From: DASQZK01 sp963763215
Lineage (GTDB): Bacteria > Bacteroidota > Bacteroidia > Bacteroidales > GCA-2748055
DNA: 64,000 bases
NCBI GenBank assembly: GCA_963763215.1
Contig: CAVXNX010000010.1
Location: forward strand, 399,102-463,101
Direction: 5' to 3'
The position numbers and the translations under genes are program-made. The notes below the pieces were generated by a model. That model saw only the letters and a program-made list of their open reading frames with translations. It did not search any database and had not been told where the DNA came from. Positions within the stretch are counted from its first letter, which is position 1; each line of letters starts with the position of its first letter. Shown here piece by piece: positions 41,044 to 51,440 of this stretch.

Positions 41044-41892
41044 TTATGCTCCCCCGTACATGAACTGCCCCATCTTCGAGAACGTGGCCTTGGGATTGAC
41101 CACCATGATGGGTATGCGGGAAATATTGGCCATGATGTACTGCTCCGGAGCGCCGAACAGATAATCGAGGAAGGTGATGTGCTTGGTGGTGGTGATCAGG
41201 ATCATGTCGGCCTTGATCTCCTTCGAAAAGGCGAGCATTTCCTTGATAAAACTGCCTGTCTTGCCGGCGGTATGGATCTCATAGTCGAGATTGTTCTGGA
41301 TCAGGAAACGGATGGCGAAATTCAAATTGACGTTCACCTTTTTGGCCAGCGACTTATCGGTCACCGGCGATTTGAAAAGGTGGACCTTCGAATTGAAATA
41401 TTTCCCCAGGAAAATGGCCCACTGGAGTTTTTCCTTGTTCTCGGATTTGAAATCGATGGGAAAAACGATATTGGCAAATCGTTCCATGTTGAGGGGCTTT
41501 TCCTGAACCACGATGAACGGGACGGGCGACCCGACGATGACCCGCAAGGCGTAACTCCCGAAATATTTCTGTTTGCCTTTGATGCCGTGGGTTCCCATGA
41601 TGACCATGGTGATGTCGTCTTTCCCGGTGGTGTATTTCGAAATTTCACTGAAGATCGTTCCTTCGAGGACCACCGATTCCACCGGCACCCCGTGCTCCTC
41701 GCTGAGCCGTTTGGCGTCCTTCGCGAGCACTTCCCCGGCTTCCCGGATCTTCAGGGGATTGTCGGGTCTCACCACATGAAGGAGACGCAGGCTATTATCC
41801 ACGGTCTTGGCGATTTTCAGAGCATGCAGGAACGCATTTTCCGAGATGGGGGTAAAATCCCACGTGACAATGATGGTCTTCTTTTCCTTCAT
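41044..41892 (-). CDS. Universal stress protein, two-domain
   Basis: 282 residues with an N-terminal UspA domain (IIVTWDFTPISENAFLHALK, VIMGTHGIKG) and a weaker second copy (IVFPIDFKSENKEKLQWA, MILITTTKHITFLDYLFGA, IPIMVVNP). The ATP-binding G-2x-G-9x-G(S/T) signature is only partly kept. Cytoplasmic stress role, details unknown. Monocistronic, converging with trpS. Confidence 0.87.
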   Translation of the reverse strand: MKEKKTIIVTWDFTPISENAFLHALKIAKTVDNSLRLLHVVRPDNPLKIREAGEVLAKDAKRLSEEHGVPVESVVLEGTIFSEISKYTTGKDDITMVIMGTHGIKGKQKYFGSYALRVIVGSPVPFIVVQEKPLNMERFANIVFPIDFKSENKEKLQWAIFLGKYFNSKVHLFKSPVTDKSLAKKVNVNLNFAIRFLIQNNLDYEIHTAGKTGSFIKEMLAFSKEIKADMILITTTKHITFLDYLFGAPEQYIMANISRIPIMVVNPKATFSKMGQFMYGGA

Positions 41893-42274
41893 TTGTGATG
41901 AGCGTTTATTTAAGGTCCTAATTTAACCAAGATAATTGATTTTTTAACACTGCTGTCCGGTTAAAATATGGATCATGCCGGTACAGGCAACATTCACCAG
42001 GCGATATCAATAACCCTTCGTTTTTTTTCCGGACACCGGTGAATTTTAAAAGAACGTTTTACCGTTGGAAATATTACATGCCGCGGCATTCAACATGCCG
42101 GGAAGCTTTGCCCGCCGCGCCGCATTTCAGCCCGCAGTGGCGCCCTCCGGAAGCCTCGCCGGGGGAAGAGCCGGGGCGGTGACATGGCCGGAACGTTGTA
42201 CGTCGGGACAGCGAAAGCCGGGGCGCCGGGATGGATTATCTTCCCCGGGCGGGCATAATTCCGGTTCAAAGTAT

Positions 42275-42282
42275 TATTTTTG
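42275..42282 (+). promoter_or_regulatory. -7 box for asnS
   Basis: TATTTTTG matches TAnnTTTG, 26 bp before the ATG at 42309. It lies inside the longer possible reading frame and so argues for the shorter start. Confidence 0.5.
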
Positions 42283-42308
42283 TGGAGAAACAAAAGAAGC
42301 AGTTACGA

Positions 42309-43709
<1,401 letters not shown>

Positions 43710-43871
43710 CAGGGTCAGGGACCGGCGATAAACAATATTTCAGGTTTTTGAGTTATATTTACGAACACGGAACATCCCGCCGGCATGGATAAATGCCTGG
43801 AAAATAACGGGTGACCGGCAGGGTTCCGGAGAAAAAGTTGACATGACGAACCGATTAATGGTAGCTGACCT

Positions 43872-45362
43872 ATGTTAAAGCAAAGGCTACAACAAAAATT
43901 ACTTCAGAAACTGTCTCCGCAGCAGATCCAGATGATCAAGCTGCTGGAGATCCCTACGCTTCAGCTGGAGCAGCGGATCAAGAAAGAACTGGAGGAAAAT
44001 CCCATCCTCGAGGAAGGCGACGAAGCCGATGTGGATGAACAGGTCCAGGATGAACAGGGAGAGCCGGAGACAGACATGGAGGGCGGAGAAGTAAACGACG
44101 AGGAAGCCTCCAGGGAACAGAATGAGTTTTCCCTTGAAGATTATATCGAGGATGATGAGATCCCCAACTATAAACTCAGCTCCAGCAACTATTCCAAGGA
44201 CGACAAGTACGAGGAGATCCCCTTCTCGGTCGGCTCCTCCTTCCAGGAACACCTCGAATCGCAGCTCGGCCTGCGGAGCCTGACGGAACGCGAACAGATG
44301 CTCGCCCAGTACCTGATCGGGAATATCGATGAAGACGGCTACCTGCGCCGCCGCCTCGATGCCATCGTCGACGACCTCGCCTTTTCCATGGGCATCGAAA
44401 CCACCGAAACAGAGCTCAGGGAAGCCCTCGATATCATCCACGATTTCGACCCGGCCGGCGTCGGCGCCCGCGACCTGCAGGAATGCCTGCTGCTGCAGAT
44501 CAAACGCAAAAACCCCGAGAACCCGGATATCAAAATTGCCCACGACATCCTGAAATACCATTTCGACGAATTTTCAAGACGTCATTACGATAAGGTCATC
44601 AACCGCCTCAACATCACCGATGAGGAGATGAAGCGGGCCATCGACGAGATCATCAAGCTGAACCCCAAACCCGGCGGAGCATACAGCGACCCGATGAACA
44701 AGACCAGCGAGCACATCGTGCCCGATTTCATCCTCGATAACAACGACGGCGAGCTGCAACTCAGCCTGAACGCCCGAAACGTCCCCGAACTGCACATCAG
44801 CCGGACCTACAGCGACATGATCCGCTCCTACGCCGCCAACAGGGACAAGCCGACGCGGGCCGACAAGGACGCCATGAGCTTCGTGAAACAGAAACTCGAC
44901 AGCGCCCGCTGGTTCATCGATGCCATCAAACAGCGGCAGAACACCCTGCTGCTGACCATGAACGCCATCCTCAATTACCAGCACGAGTATTTTTATGAGG
45001 GTGATGAAAAGAAACTGCGGCCGATGATCCTCAAAGACATTGCCGACATCACCGGACTCGATATTTCCACCGTCTCGAGGGTGGCCAACAGCAAGTACAT
45101 CCAGACGCATTTCGGGATCTACCCCCTGAAATACTTCTTCTCCGAAGGCATGCAGACCGATACCGGCGAGGAAGTGTCGACGCGGGAGATCAAGAAGATC
45201 CTCGAGGAATGCATCGAGGGGGAAAACAAACGCAAACCGCTCACCGATGAGAAACTGGCCGAGATCCTGAAAGACAAGGGATACCTCATCGCCCGGCGCA
45301 CCGTGGCCAAATACCGCGAACAGCTTAACATCCCGGTGGCCAGACTGAGAAAGGAACTCTGA
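43872..45362 (+). CDS. rpoN: RNA polymerase sigma-54 factor
   Basis: 496 residues. Region I is the glutamine-rich MLKQRLQQKLLQKLSPQQIQ, followed by an acidic region, the core-binding domain, and a DNA-binding part ending in the RpoN box ARRTVAKYREQ. It directs transcription at -24/-12 promoters with enhancer-binding activators. The downstream PAP2-like gene starts 35 bp after its stop. No frame break. Confidence 0.95.
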   Translation: MLKQRLQQKLLQKLSPQQIQMIKLLEIPTLQLEQRIKKELEENPILEEGDEADVDEQVQDEQGEPETDMEGGEVNDEEASREQNEFSLEDYIEDDEIPNYKLSSSNYSKDDKYEEIPFSVGSSFQEHLESQLGLRSLTEREQMLAQYLIGNIDEDGYLRRRLDAIVDDLAFSMGIETTETELREALDIIHDFDPAGVGARDLQECLLLQIKRKNPENPDIKIAHDILKYHFDEFSRRHYDKVINRLNITDEEMKRAIDEIIKLNPKPGGAYSDPMNKTSEHIVPDFILDNNDGELQLSLNARNVPELHISRTYSDMIRSYAANRDKPTRADKDAMSFVKQKLDSARWFIDAIKQRQNTLLLTMNAILNYQHEYFYEGDEKKLRPMILKDIADITGLDISTVSRVANSKYIQTHFGIYPLKYFFSEGMQTDTGEEVSTREIKKILEECIEGENKRKPLTDEKLAEILKDKGYLIARRTVAKYREQLNIPVARLRKEL

Positions 45363-45397
45363 GTGTGCGCCAAATCCACCATAATTCCCCGACCGAC

Positions 45398-46006
45398 ATG
45401 CTGAAAAAAGCCGCCACACTCTTTTCATTCCTCTTCCATCCCCTTCTCATGCCCACCCTCGGCATTGTCATCCTGCTGTTTACAGGCAACTACGCCGATT
45501 TCATCCCCGTAGAGGCCCGGCGGATGCTCATCATCCTGGCCGCTATCGGCACCTTCGCCCTGCCGGCGCTGATGATCCCCGTCTTCATCCTCCGCGGCTC
45601 CGTGAACTCCGTCTACATGAGCGAGCGCCGTGAAAGGCTTTTCCCCCTGGCCGTGACCTTCGTTTTCTATCTCCTGACCTTCCTCCTCTTCCTGCGCATT
45701 CCCGTCTACCGCTTCATCCATGCCTTCATGCTCGGATCGCTCCTCACCGTGACCGTTTCGCTGGCCGTGACCCCCTGGTGGAAGATCAGCACCCACATGA
45801 TCGGCCTGGGCGGAATGACGGCACTGATCCTTTACACCTCTTTCTTCATGGAAATCAATCTCCTCCCGGCATTTACCGCCGCGATCCTCGCCGCCGGCAT
45901 CACGGCAGCCTCCCGGGTCTATCTCGACGCCCACGACCAGGCCCAGGTGTATGGGGGGTATTTCGCGGGGTTTGTGGTGATCATGGGGACCATGATCCTC
46001 TACTGA
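45398..46006 (+). CDS. PAP2-like integral membrane protein
   Basis: About 202 residues with six predicted membrane helices. WWKISTHMIGLGG and SRVYLDAHDQAQVYGG resemble the PSGH and SR-X5-H-X3-D motifs of PAP2 phosphatases, but the final Asp is Val and the KX6RP motif is not clear, so activity is doubtful. The ATG at 45398 is preferred over a GTG at 45365. It follows rpoN. The stop is followed at once by the AAGAGCACAA repeat. Confidence 0.65.
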   Translation: MLKKAATLFSFLFHPLLMPTLGIVILLFTGNYADFIPVEARRMLIILAAIGTFALPALMIPVFILRGSVNSVYMSERRERLFPLAVTFVFYLLTFLLFLRIPVYRFIHAFMLGSLLTVTVSLAVTPWWKISTHMIGLGGMTALILYTSFFMEINLLPAFTAAILAAGITAASRVYLDAHDQAQVYGGYFAGFVVIMGTMILY

Positions 46007-46009
46007 TTT

Positions 46010-46290
46010 TAAGAGCACAACGTTTTAGAAGAGCACAAAGGGGAATAAACACGAAGGAAAGGCATGGCATGGGAAGAAAATTAAACACGAAGGCACAAAG
46101 GCGCTAAGGAAGAGGGGAGCGTCATTGGAAGAGAAACACTAAGGGGCAAAGGCGCGAAGGAATGGCAGACAGGGAAGAGCACGAAGGGAAATTAAACACC
46201 AGGCTGCAAAGGCGCAAAGGAAAAGGGGTGCTTTTCAATAATAATTTTATTCAAGGCCACCCGTAGGGGCGGGTCAAGACCCGCCCGTCT
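46010..46290 (+). repeat. Degenerate CACAAAGG-type array plus GC palindrome
   Basis: Repeats of about 8 bp (AAGAGCACAAAGG, AACACGAAGGCACAAAGGCG) run from the PAP2-like stop to about 46230. A GC-rich palindrome GGGGCGGGTCAAGACCCGCC follows at about 46263-46288, preceded by TTCAAGGCCACCCGTA. Confidence 0.85.
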
Positions 46291-46487
46291 ATGTGGATAC
46301 GTGGTACGTGGCTAAGTGATCTATTCGACCTTCTACATTCGTTGTCCGGCATTTTGTGGGACAAAGACGAATGTCGGATGACGATGGGATAATTAAGCGG
46401 GTTAAGACACCAGCCTTTGATGAATTCCCGGGATTGGCATCAATGATGGTTCGTTAGGCCTAAATTTCGTTGTGTATTCGCTTTTCC

Positions 46488-46678
46488 AGATTTCTCGGTC
46501 GCTTCGCTTCCTCGAAATGACAGACACACGGTTAAAGGGGGTGTAGCGGGGCGGGAAGTTTTTTTAATGAAGAGGCGCGCCGCCTGGCGCGTCTCTTCAT
46601 CAAAAAAACTTCCCGCCCCGCTACACGAAAAGACCAACTATTTTGTCATTTCGAGGAAGCGAAGCGACCGAGAAATCT
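46488..46678. repeat. Nested foldback element (35-bp outer, about 40-bp inner arms)
   Basis: The outer arms at 46488-46522 and 46644-46678 are perfect 35-bp inverted copies containing CGGTCGCTTCGCTTCCTCG. Inside, 46541-46626 is a hairpin with arms of about 40 bp, two mismatches and almost no loop, built on GTGTAGCGGGGCGGGAAG. The layout mirrors the element at 24090-24242. Confidence 0.9.
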
Positions 46679-46727
46679 CCTTGTATCTACTCTTATTTTC
46701 CAAAAGCAAATCGGTAAAAATGATAAG

Positions 46728-47010
46728 AACCCTGAAAGGGTTCAACAAACAGTAGCCCGGGGTGAAACCCCGGGTAAACAGACGAAATGCAGGACAACCC
46801 TGAAGGGGTTGAATAGGGTAATTAAAAAAATCCTTGTCCATTTGGTGATTTTTTTTCATCCGTTTCACAGTAATGAATCGGGGAGAATGAAAATATTTTC
46901 ATTTCAGTAGATCCTCTTCAACCCCTTCAGGGTTGCGGTGTAACGCGACATTCATACCCCGGGGTTGTCACCCGGGGCTACTGTTTGTTGCACCCCTTCA
47001 AGGTGCCCTT
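46728..47010. repeat. Inverted pair of the CCTGAAGGGGTTGAA / CCCGGGGTGAAACC repeats
   Basis: 46728-46815 carries AACCCTGAAAGGGTTCAA, AGTAGCCCGGGGTGAAACCC and AACCCTGAAGGGGTTGAA. 46918-47005 carries the complements in reverse order, around an AT-rich core. The same blocks form the tandem array at 60778-61510. Confidence 0.85.
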
Positions 47011-47029
47011 CAGGGTGCCGGGTGCCTCT

Positions 47030-47285
47030 CCATTCCTTAGTGCCTTTGCGACACTTTGTGTTTAATTTCTCTTCGTGCTCTTCTTTCTTATTTCATTCTG
47101 TATCCACCTGGACGGGCGGGTCGCGACCCGCCCCTACGGTAACCTTGAATGGAATTCTTGGAAAGCACCCTTTTTCCTTTGCCCTTGTGTTAAATTTCCC
47201 TTCGTGCCCTTCCCTCGCCTGCTGTTCCTTAGCGTCTTCGTGCCTTTGTGTTTAAAAACTCTTCGCGCTCTTCTAAAACTTAGTG
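47030..47285 (-). repeat. CACAAAGG-type array with GC palindrome, downstream of the STELLO-like gene
   Basis: In the sense of the minus-strand gene: AAGAGCACTAAG, AAGAGCGCGAAG and AAACACAAAGGCACGAAG blocks. The palindrome GGGCGGGTCGCGACCCGCCC is at about 47113-47132, with the TTGAATGGAATTCTTGGAAA tail next to it. Confidence 0.85.
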
Positions 47286-48269
47286 CTCTTCGTCCATTCA
47301 CTGACCAGATCCATCTCCCCTTCCCCGACCAGTCCCATCGAGATGAGAAGTTCGTAACACCGGATGAGGTTACCCGTGATGTTTTCCGTTCCCTGCGGCA
47401 GGTCCAGGGCAGCGAGCTTCTGGGCAATAAGGCCGTTGTTCAGGTAACCGGGCACCTCATCGGCAAAATCGTTCATCAGATTATGGACGTTGCGCTCCTG
47501 GTATACCGTGGGACCGTGAAAAAGGATCTCCCAGCCGCATGTCCAGGCGATGCGCTGGGCCACGAAGCTTCTCCAGATATCCGTCATCCGGAAGCTGCAG
47601 TACGACGGCAGGTACATCAGCGGAAAGGCTTCCCTGAACCAGGTCGTATTCTGACTGTTGAACGGGCACCAGGTGCCGCTTTCAAGGGCGATCTTCCCGT
47701 TGTCGAAACGGATGTCGGGGCCGGGAAGCACCATCCTGAAGATCGCATCCACATCCGGGTTGCCATCAGCCAGGCCCTGTTGAATGGGGAAGTGGCCTTT
47801 CCTTGTCCCGCTGGTATCAGGCACCGGTGAGGCGGCCAGGTCGACCGGGAACCCCCGGGGCCAGACATGCGTTTGGGTGAAATACCTGTACACGTTCACC
47901 CACCCACCACCGGCGGCCCGTAGCGCTTCCTGTTCCGCCTCGCGGGGGAGCCAGAAACCTTCTGTCGGGATATTATCATCATCGGTTTCAATGATCACCT
48001 CTGCACCTTCCCTGCATCGCCGCAAGATACCCCAGGTTCTTCCGCGAATAATGCCTCACGGGGATGTGCTTCGAAAAGCTGTCGTCGATCTCCCCCTGCC
48101 GTTCCACCGGGTAATACTCACACCCCTCCAGACGGAACGCCGGCGGGCTTTTCGTATCCCCGATCAGTATAAACCGAACCCCGTGTTCCATCGCCCCCCG
48201 GGCAAGCGTTTGCAATACAGGGTGATCATCCCCCGCAATGGATGTAATGACTAAAAACGGATCTTTCAT
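47273..48269 (-). CDS. STELLO/DUF288-like glycosyltransferase (one frameshift)
   Basis: A GT-A-like protein of about 331 residues. The N-terminus FLVITSIAGDDHPVLQTL, GVRFILIGDTKSPP and SRKNLGYLAAMQ match the family. One base near 48018 shifts the frame before GAEVIIETDDDNIPTEGFW, which carries the DDD-type metal site. The substrate is unknown; surface glycan synthesis is likely. The last residues WTKSTKF and the stop are encoded by the AAGAGCACTAAG repeat. Confidence 0.7.
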
Positions 48270-48638
48270 CTGACCGTAATTTTTCAGTTTGAATCGTTGT
48301 GTTTATATTCATGTACCCACGTATCCTCGTACCCCGTCTTCCCGTACCCGCGTATCCACGTACCCACTATCCACGACAGCGGGTCGCGGCCCGCCCCTAC
48401 GGGTGGCCTTGAATGGAATTGCTGGAAAGCACCCTTTTACTTTGCGCCTTTGCGTCCTGGTGTTTACCTTCCCTTCGCGCTCTTCAGGAGGGACGATCCC
48501 GAGACGCGCCTTTAGGCAGCGTCTCTACGATAAACCCTCATTTCTTCCTTCGTGTTCTCTTCTCCCGGTTGTATTTCCTTACTGTCTTTGAGCCTTAGTG
48601 TTTAAAACGCTTCGCGCTCTTCAAAAACTTTGTGCTCT
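48270..48638 (-). repeat. Repeat-filled spacer
   Basis: Contains TACCCACGTATCC-type repeats (48310-48375), a GCGGGTCGCGGCCCGC palindrome with the TTGAATGGAATT tail (about 48378-48425), and AAACACTAAGG / GAAGAGCGCGAAG blocks that end against the GNAT stop. Confidence 0.85.
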
Positions 48639-49817
48639 TCATCCTATTCTCCTCGCCCGCCGAAACTCCTTATCCCTATCAAAAAGATATCTGTACGTAA
48701 TATGTGTCTTAATCACATGTCCGCCGATCTCCTCAGCGAGGTGCATCATGCTGGGGTTGAAATCGCCGATCCAGTTGAGTTCGAGTTCCCGGTACTGGAA
48801 CCCGGGCCTGAGGGCCACATCGCCGAAGGCCATGACGATGGCCCCTTCCAGTCCTTTTCCCCGTTGTTCGGGAACGACGCCGAAGATGATCCCGAACGCC
48901 TTATCGACCGACCGGGTCGTCTTGTACCACAGGAACTTAAGTTTCCCGATCCAATTCATCTTCCCGTTAACATGGCGGATGATCTGGTTCATCTCGGGAA
49001 GCATCAGGAAAAACGCCACCGGTTCATTCTCATAATAGGCGAACCACATCAGTTTTTCATCCAGTATGGGCTTCAGGTTTTTGATCAGCAGCTCCGCGTG
49101 GACCTTTGTAATGGGCTTCACCCCGGAATGGTTGACCCAGGCCTTGTTGTAGATCACCCGGAAATCCTCGGCGAACTTATGGATCTCCTTTTTCCGGATC
49201 GTTTTGAAGGAATACCCCGGATTTTTAAAGATCCGCCGCGCCTTCTCTTCGATGGCGGGGTTGAGGTCCTGCCGGTTGATCATCCGGTGATAGGTGTATT
49301 GCTCGTAGTAATTCCGGAAACCGTAGTGTTCGAACAGGTCGCGGTAATAGGGGAAATTATAGTTGTTCCCGTAGTTAGCCGGGTAGAAGCCGTCGACCAG
49401 CAGGCCCCACCACCGGTCGCGGTCCCCGAAATTAATCGGTCCGTCCATGGCCTCCATTCCCTTTTCGGTCAGCCAGTCGCGGCAGGCGTCGAAAAGCACA
49501 GCCGCGGCGCGGTGGTCGTTGATGCATTCAAAAAAGCCCATGCCGCCGGTGCGCTGTTCATTGTTGGTTGCCGTCTTGCTGTCGTAGAATGCAGCGACGC
49601 GCCCGACAGTCCTTCCGGTGCCGTCTTTGAGGATCCACCTGGCCAGGTCGCCATGCCGGAAGAACTTATTGCTCTTGCGGTCGAACACCTGGTTGATGTC
49701 GCTGTCGAGAGGTCTGATCCAGTTAGGATCGTTTTTATAAAGGTGAACGGGAAGTTTCAGAAATTCATCGGCTGAGGCGCCGTCCTGTACAGGCAATAGA
49801 GTATATCCGGATGTCAT
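48639..49817 (-). CDS. GNAT-fold acetyltransferase-like protein
   Basis: 392 residues. The N-terminal part has FLKLPVHLYKNDPNWIRPLD and GDLARWILKDGTGRTVGRVAAF, and the C-terminal part has an acetyl-CoA-site-like VVPEQRGKGLEGAIV. It resembles the E. coli YghO type of two-domain acetyltransferase whose substrate is unknown. No frame break. The stop TGA lies in GGATGAAGAGCAC, the start of a repeat. Confidence 0.68.
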   Translation of the reverse strand: MTSGYTLLPVQDGASADEFLKLPVHLYKNDPNWIRPLDSDINQVFDRKSNKFFRHGDLARWILKDGTGRTVGRVAAFYDSKTATNNEQRTGGMGFFECINDHRAAAVLFDACRDWLTEKGMEAMDGPINFGDRDRWWGLLVDGFYPANYGNNYNFPYYRDLFEHYGFRNYYEQYTYHRMINRQDLNPAIEEKARRIFKNPGYSFKTIRKKEIHKFAEDFRVIYNKAWVNHSGVKPITKVHAELLIKNLKPILDEKLMWFAYYENEPVAFFLMLPEMNQIIRHVNGKMNWIGKLKFLWYKTTRSVDKAFGIIFGVVPEQRGKGLEGAIVMAFGDVALRPGFQYRELELNWIGDFNPSMMHLAEEIGGHVIKTHITYRYLFDRDKEFRRARRIG

Positions 49818-49899
49818 GCAAAGCGCTTTTTATCTGTTGCAAAAATGCAATATTTACCGGCAATTTCAAATTCCTTCGTGACTTTGGGGAGTGTAAGAG

Positions 49900-50490
49900 G
49901 AGATGGAGCTATGAAGTGAGGAGGTGAGTGGGGTGATGGGGTGATGGGGTGATGAGGTGATGGGGTGATGGGGTGATGAGGTGATGGGGTGATGAGGTGA
50001 TGGGGTTAGGAGGTTAGGAAGTTAGGAAGTTAGGAGGTTATGGAGCTTCGTGCACATCCATGTTTGCCTAGCGTTTCCTGGTCCTTAGTGCCTTCGCGCC
50101 TTTGTGTTTAAATTCTCTTCGTGTTCTTCTTTTTTCTTATTTCATCCAGATTTGCCTTGAATGGGTCTGACGACTATCTTCCTCGCCGCACCATAACGTA
50201 CCCACCTTGACGGGCGGGTCGCGACCCGCCCCTACGGGTGGCCTTGAACGGAATTCTTGGAAAGCAACCCCTTTTCCTTTAAACCTTTGTCTTGGTGTTT
50301 ACCTTCCCTTTGTGCTCTTCCACGTATGCCGATCCTTCGTGTCTTCGCGCCTTTGTGTTTAATTTCCCTTCGTGCTCTTCACTCGCCTGCCGTTCCTTAG
50401 CGTCTTTGTGTCTTAGTGTTTATATCCCCTTCGTGCTCTTCGACAACTTTGTGCTCTTAACCCGGGTTTTTCGTACATTTGCCCCCACAA
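49900..50490 (-). repeat. Mixed repeat spacer between divergent genes
   Basis: GTGATGGGGTGATGAGG units at 49918-50010. CACAAAGG-type repeats (plus strand GCGCCTTTGTGTTTAA) at 50085-50140 and 50330-50460. A GC palindrome with TCGCGA core at 50210-50235 with its TTGAACGGAATTCTTGGAAA tail. Confidence 0.85.
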
Positions 50491-50503
50491 CATCAAAAAA
50501 ACC

Positions 50504-51241
50504 ATGTCACATCCTGATTTTGCCCTGGTCATCCCCATGGCCAACGAGGGCCCTGACTTCGAGCCCTTCATCACTGAACTGAAGAAGAACATGACCCGGA
50601 TCGGCGGGGGGAAGGCCTACCTGGTGGTCGACCGGGTCTCGAAAGATAACACCCTCGAGCTCTGCCAGGAATTGTCACGGCATGACGAACGGTTCGTTGC
50701 GGTATGGGCGCCGGAGAACCGGAATATCGTGCATGCCTATATGCGGGGGTACCGCGAAGCCCTGAAGGGTGGCCATGAGATCATCATCGAGATGGATGCC
50801 GGCTTGTCACACGATCCGCGGGCCCTGCCGATGTTCCTGCGGGTACTCAATGAGGGCAACGAATGTGCTTTTGGGAGCCGGTTTATCAATGGCGGCTCGA
50901 TCTGGCATTCGACCTGGAAACGGACCTTCCTGTCAAGGGTAGGGACGTTGCTTTCGAACGTGCTTCTCGGCACGCGGATGTACGATATGACCTCCGGATA
51001 CCAGGGTTTTCACCGGGAAGTGGTGGAGAAGTTCGTGGATTACCCCTTTTTGTCGACGGGCCATTTTTACCAGACGGAACTGAGGTATCTGCTGCGGCGT
51101 TCGCGCTTTGCCGAGGTGCCGATCCATTACCGGGCGCCCTCACCCGGCGTATCGGGATCGTCGGTGAAAAATTCATTGTCCAGTTTGTTACGGTATTTTG
51201 TGAAGAGGATTGGGGGGAAGGGGGCGGTCCTGGTAGGATGA
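50504..51241 (+). CDS. Family 2 glycosyltransferase (dolichyl-phosphate-mannose-synthase-like)
   Basis: 245 residues, GT-A fold. FALVIPMANEGPDFEPF begins the Rossmann core, IIIEMDAGLSHDP holds the metal-binding DxD-like site, and GSRFINGGS and YDMTSGYQGF are typical of polyprenol-phosphate glycosyltransferases. It lacks C-terminal membrane helices. It may make the lipid-linked sugar used by the nearby GT87 protein. The stop overlaps the GGATGAAGAGCGCG repeat. Confidence 0.83.
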   Translation: MSHPDFALVIPMANEGPDFEPFITELKKNMTRIGGGKAYLVVDRVSKDNTLELCQELSRHDERFVAVWAPENRNIVHAYMRGYREALKGGHEIIIEMDAGLSHDPRALPMFLRVLNEGNECAFGSRFINGGSIWHSTWKRTFLSRVGTLLSNVLLGTRMYDMTSGYQGFHREVVEKFVDYPFLSTGHFYQTELRYLLRRSRFAEVPIHYRAPSPGVSGSSVKNSLSSLLRYFVKRIGGKGAVLVG

Positions 51242-51430
51242 AGAGCGCGAAGGGATGGAAGTACGCGAAGAGGCGTAAACACAAAGGCACTGAGGCACGG
51301 GGGAGAGAGGTAAACACAAAGACGCGAAGGCACGAAGGATGAGGGGAGCGGCAGAGGAAGAGAAACACAAAGGCGCAAAGGCACGAAGGAAGAGGGGGAG
51401 TGCATTGGAGGAGAAACACGAACGGAGGTG
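51242..51430 (+). repeat. CACAAAGG-type array after the GT2 gene
   Basis: Blocks GAAGAGCGCGAAGG, AAACACAAAGGCACTGAGG and AACACAAAGACGCGAAGG run from the GT2 stop in the gene's own sense. Confidence 0.85.
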
Positions 51431-51440
51431 AAGTTTTTGA

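Noticed and set aside
46007..47272. Missing gene in a 1.2-kb spacer
   Set aside because: All readings are short and composed of known repeat modules; no conserved protein segment was found in six frames.
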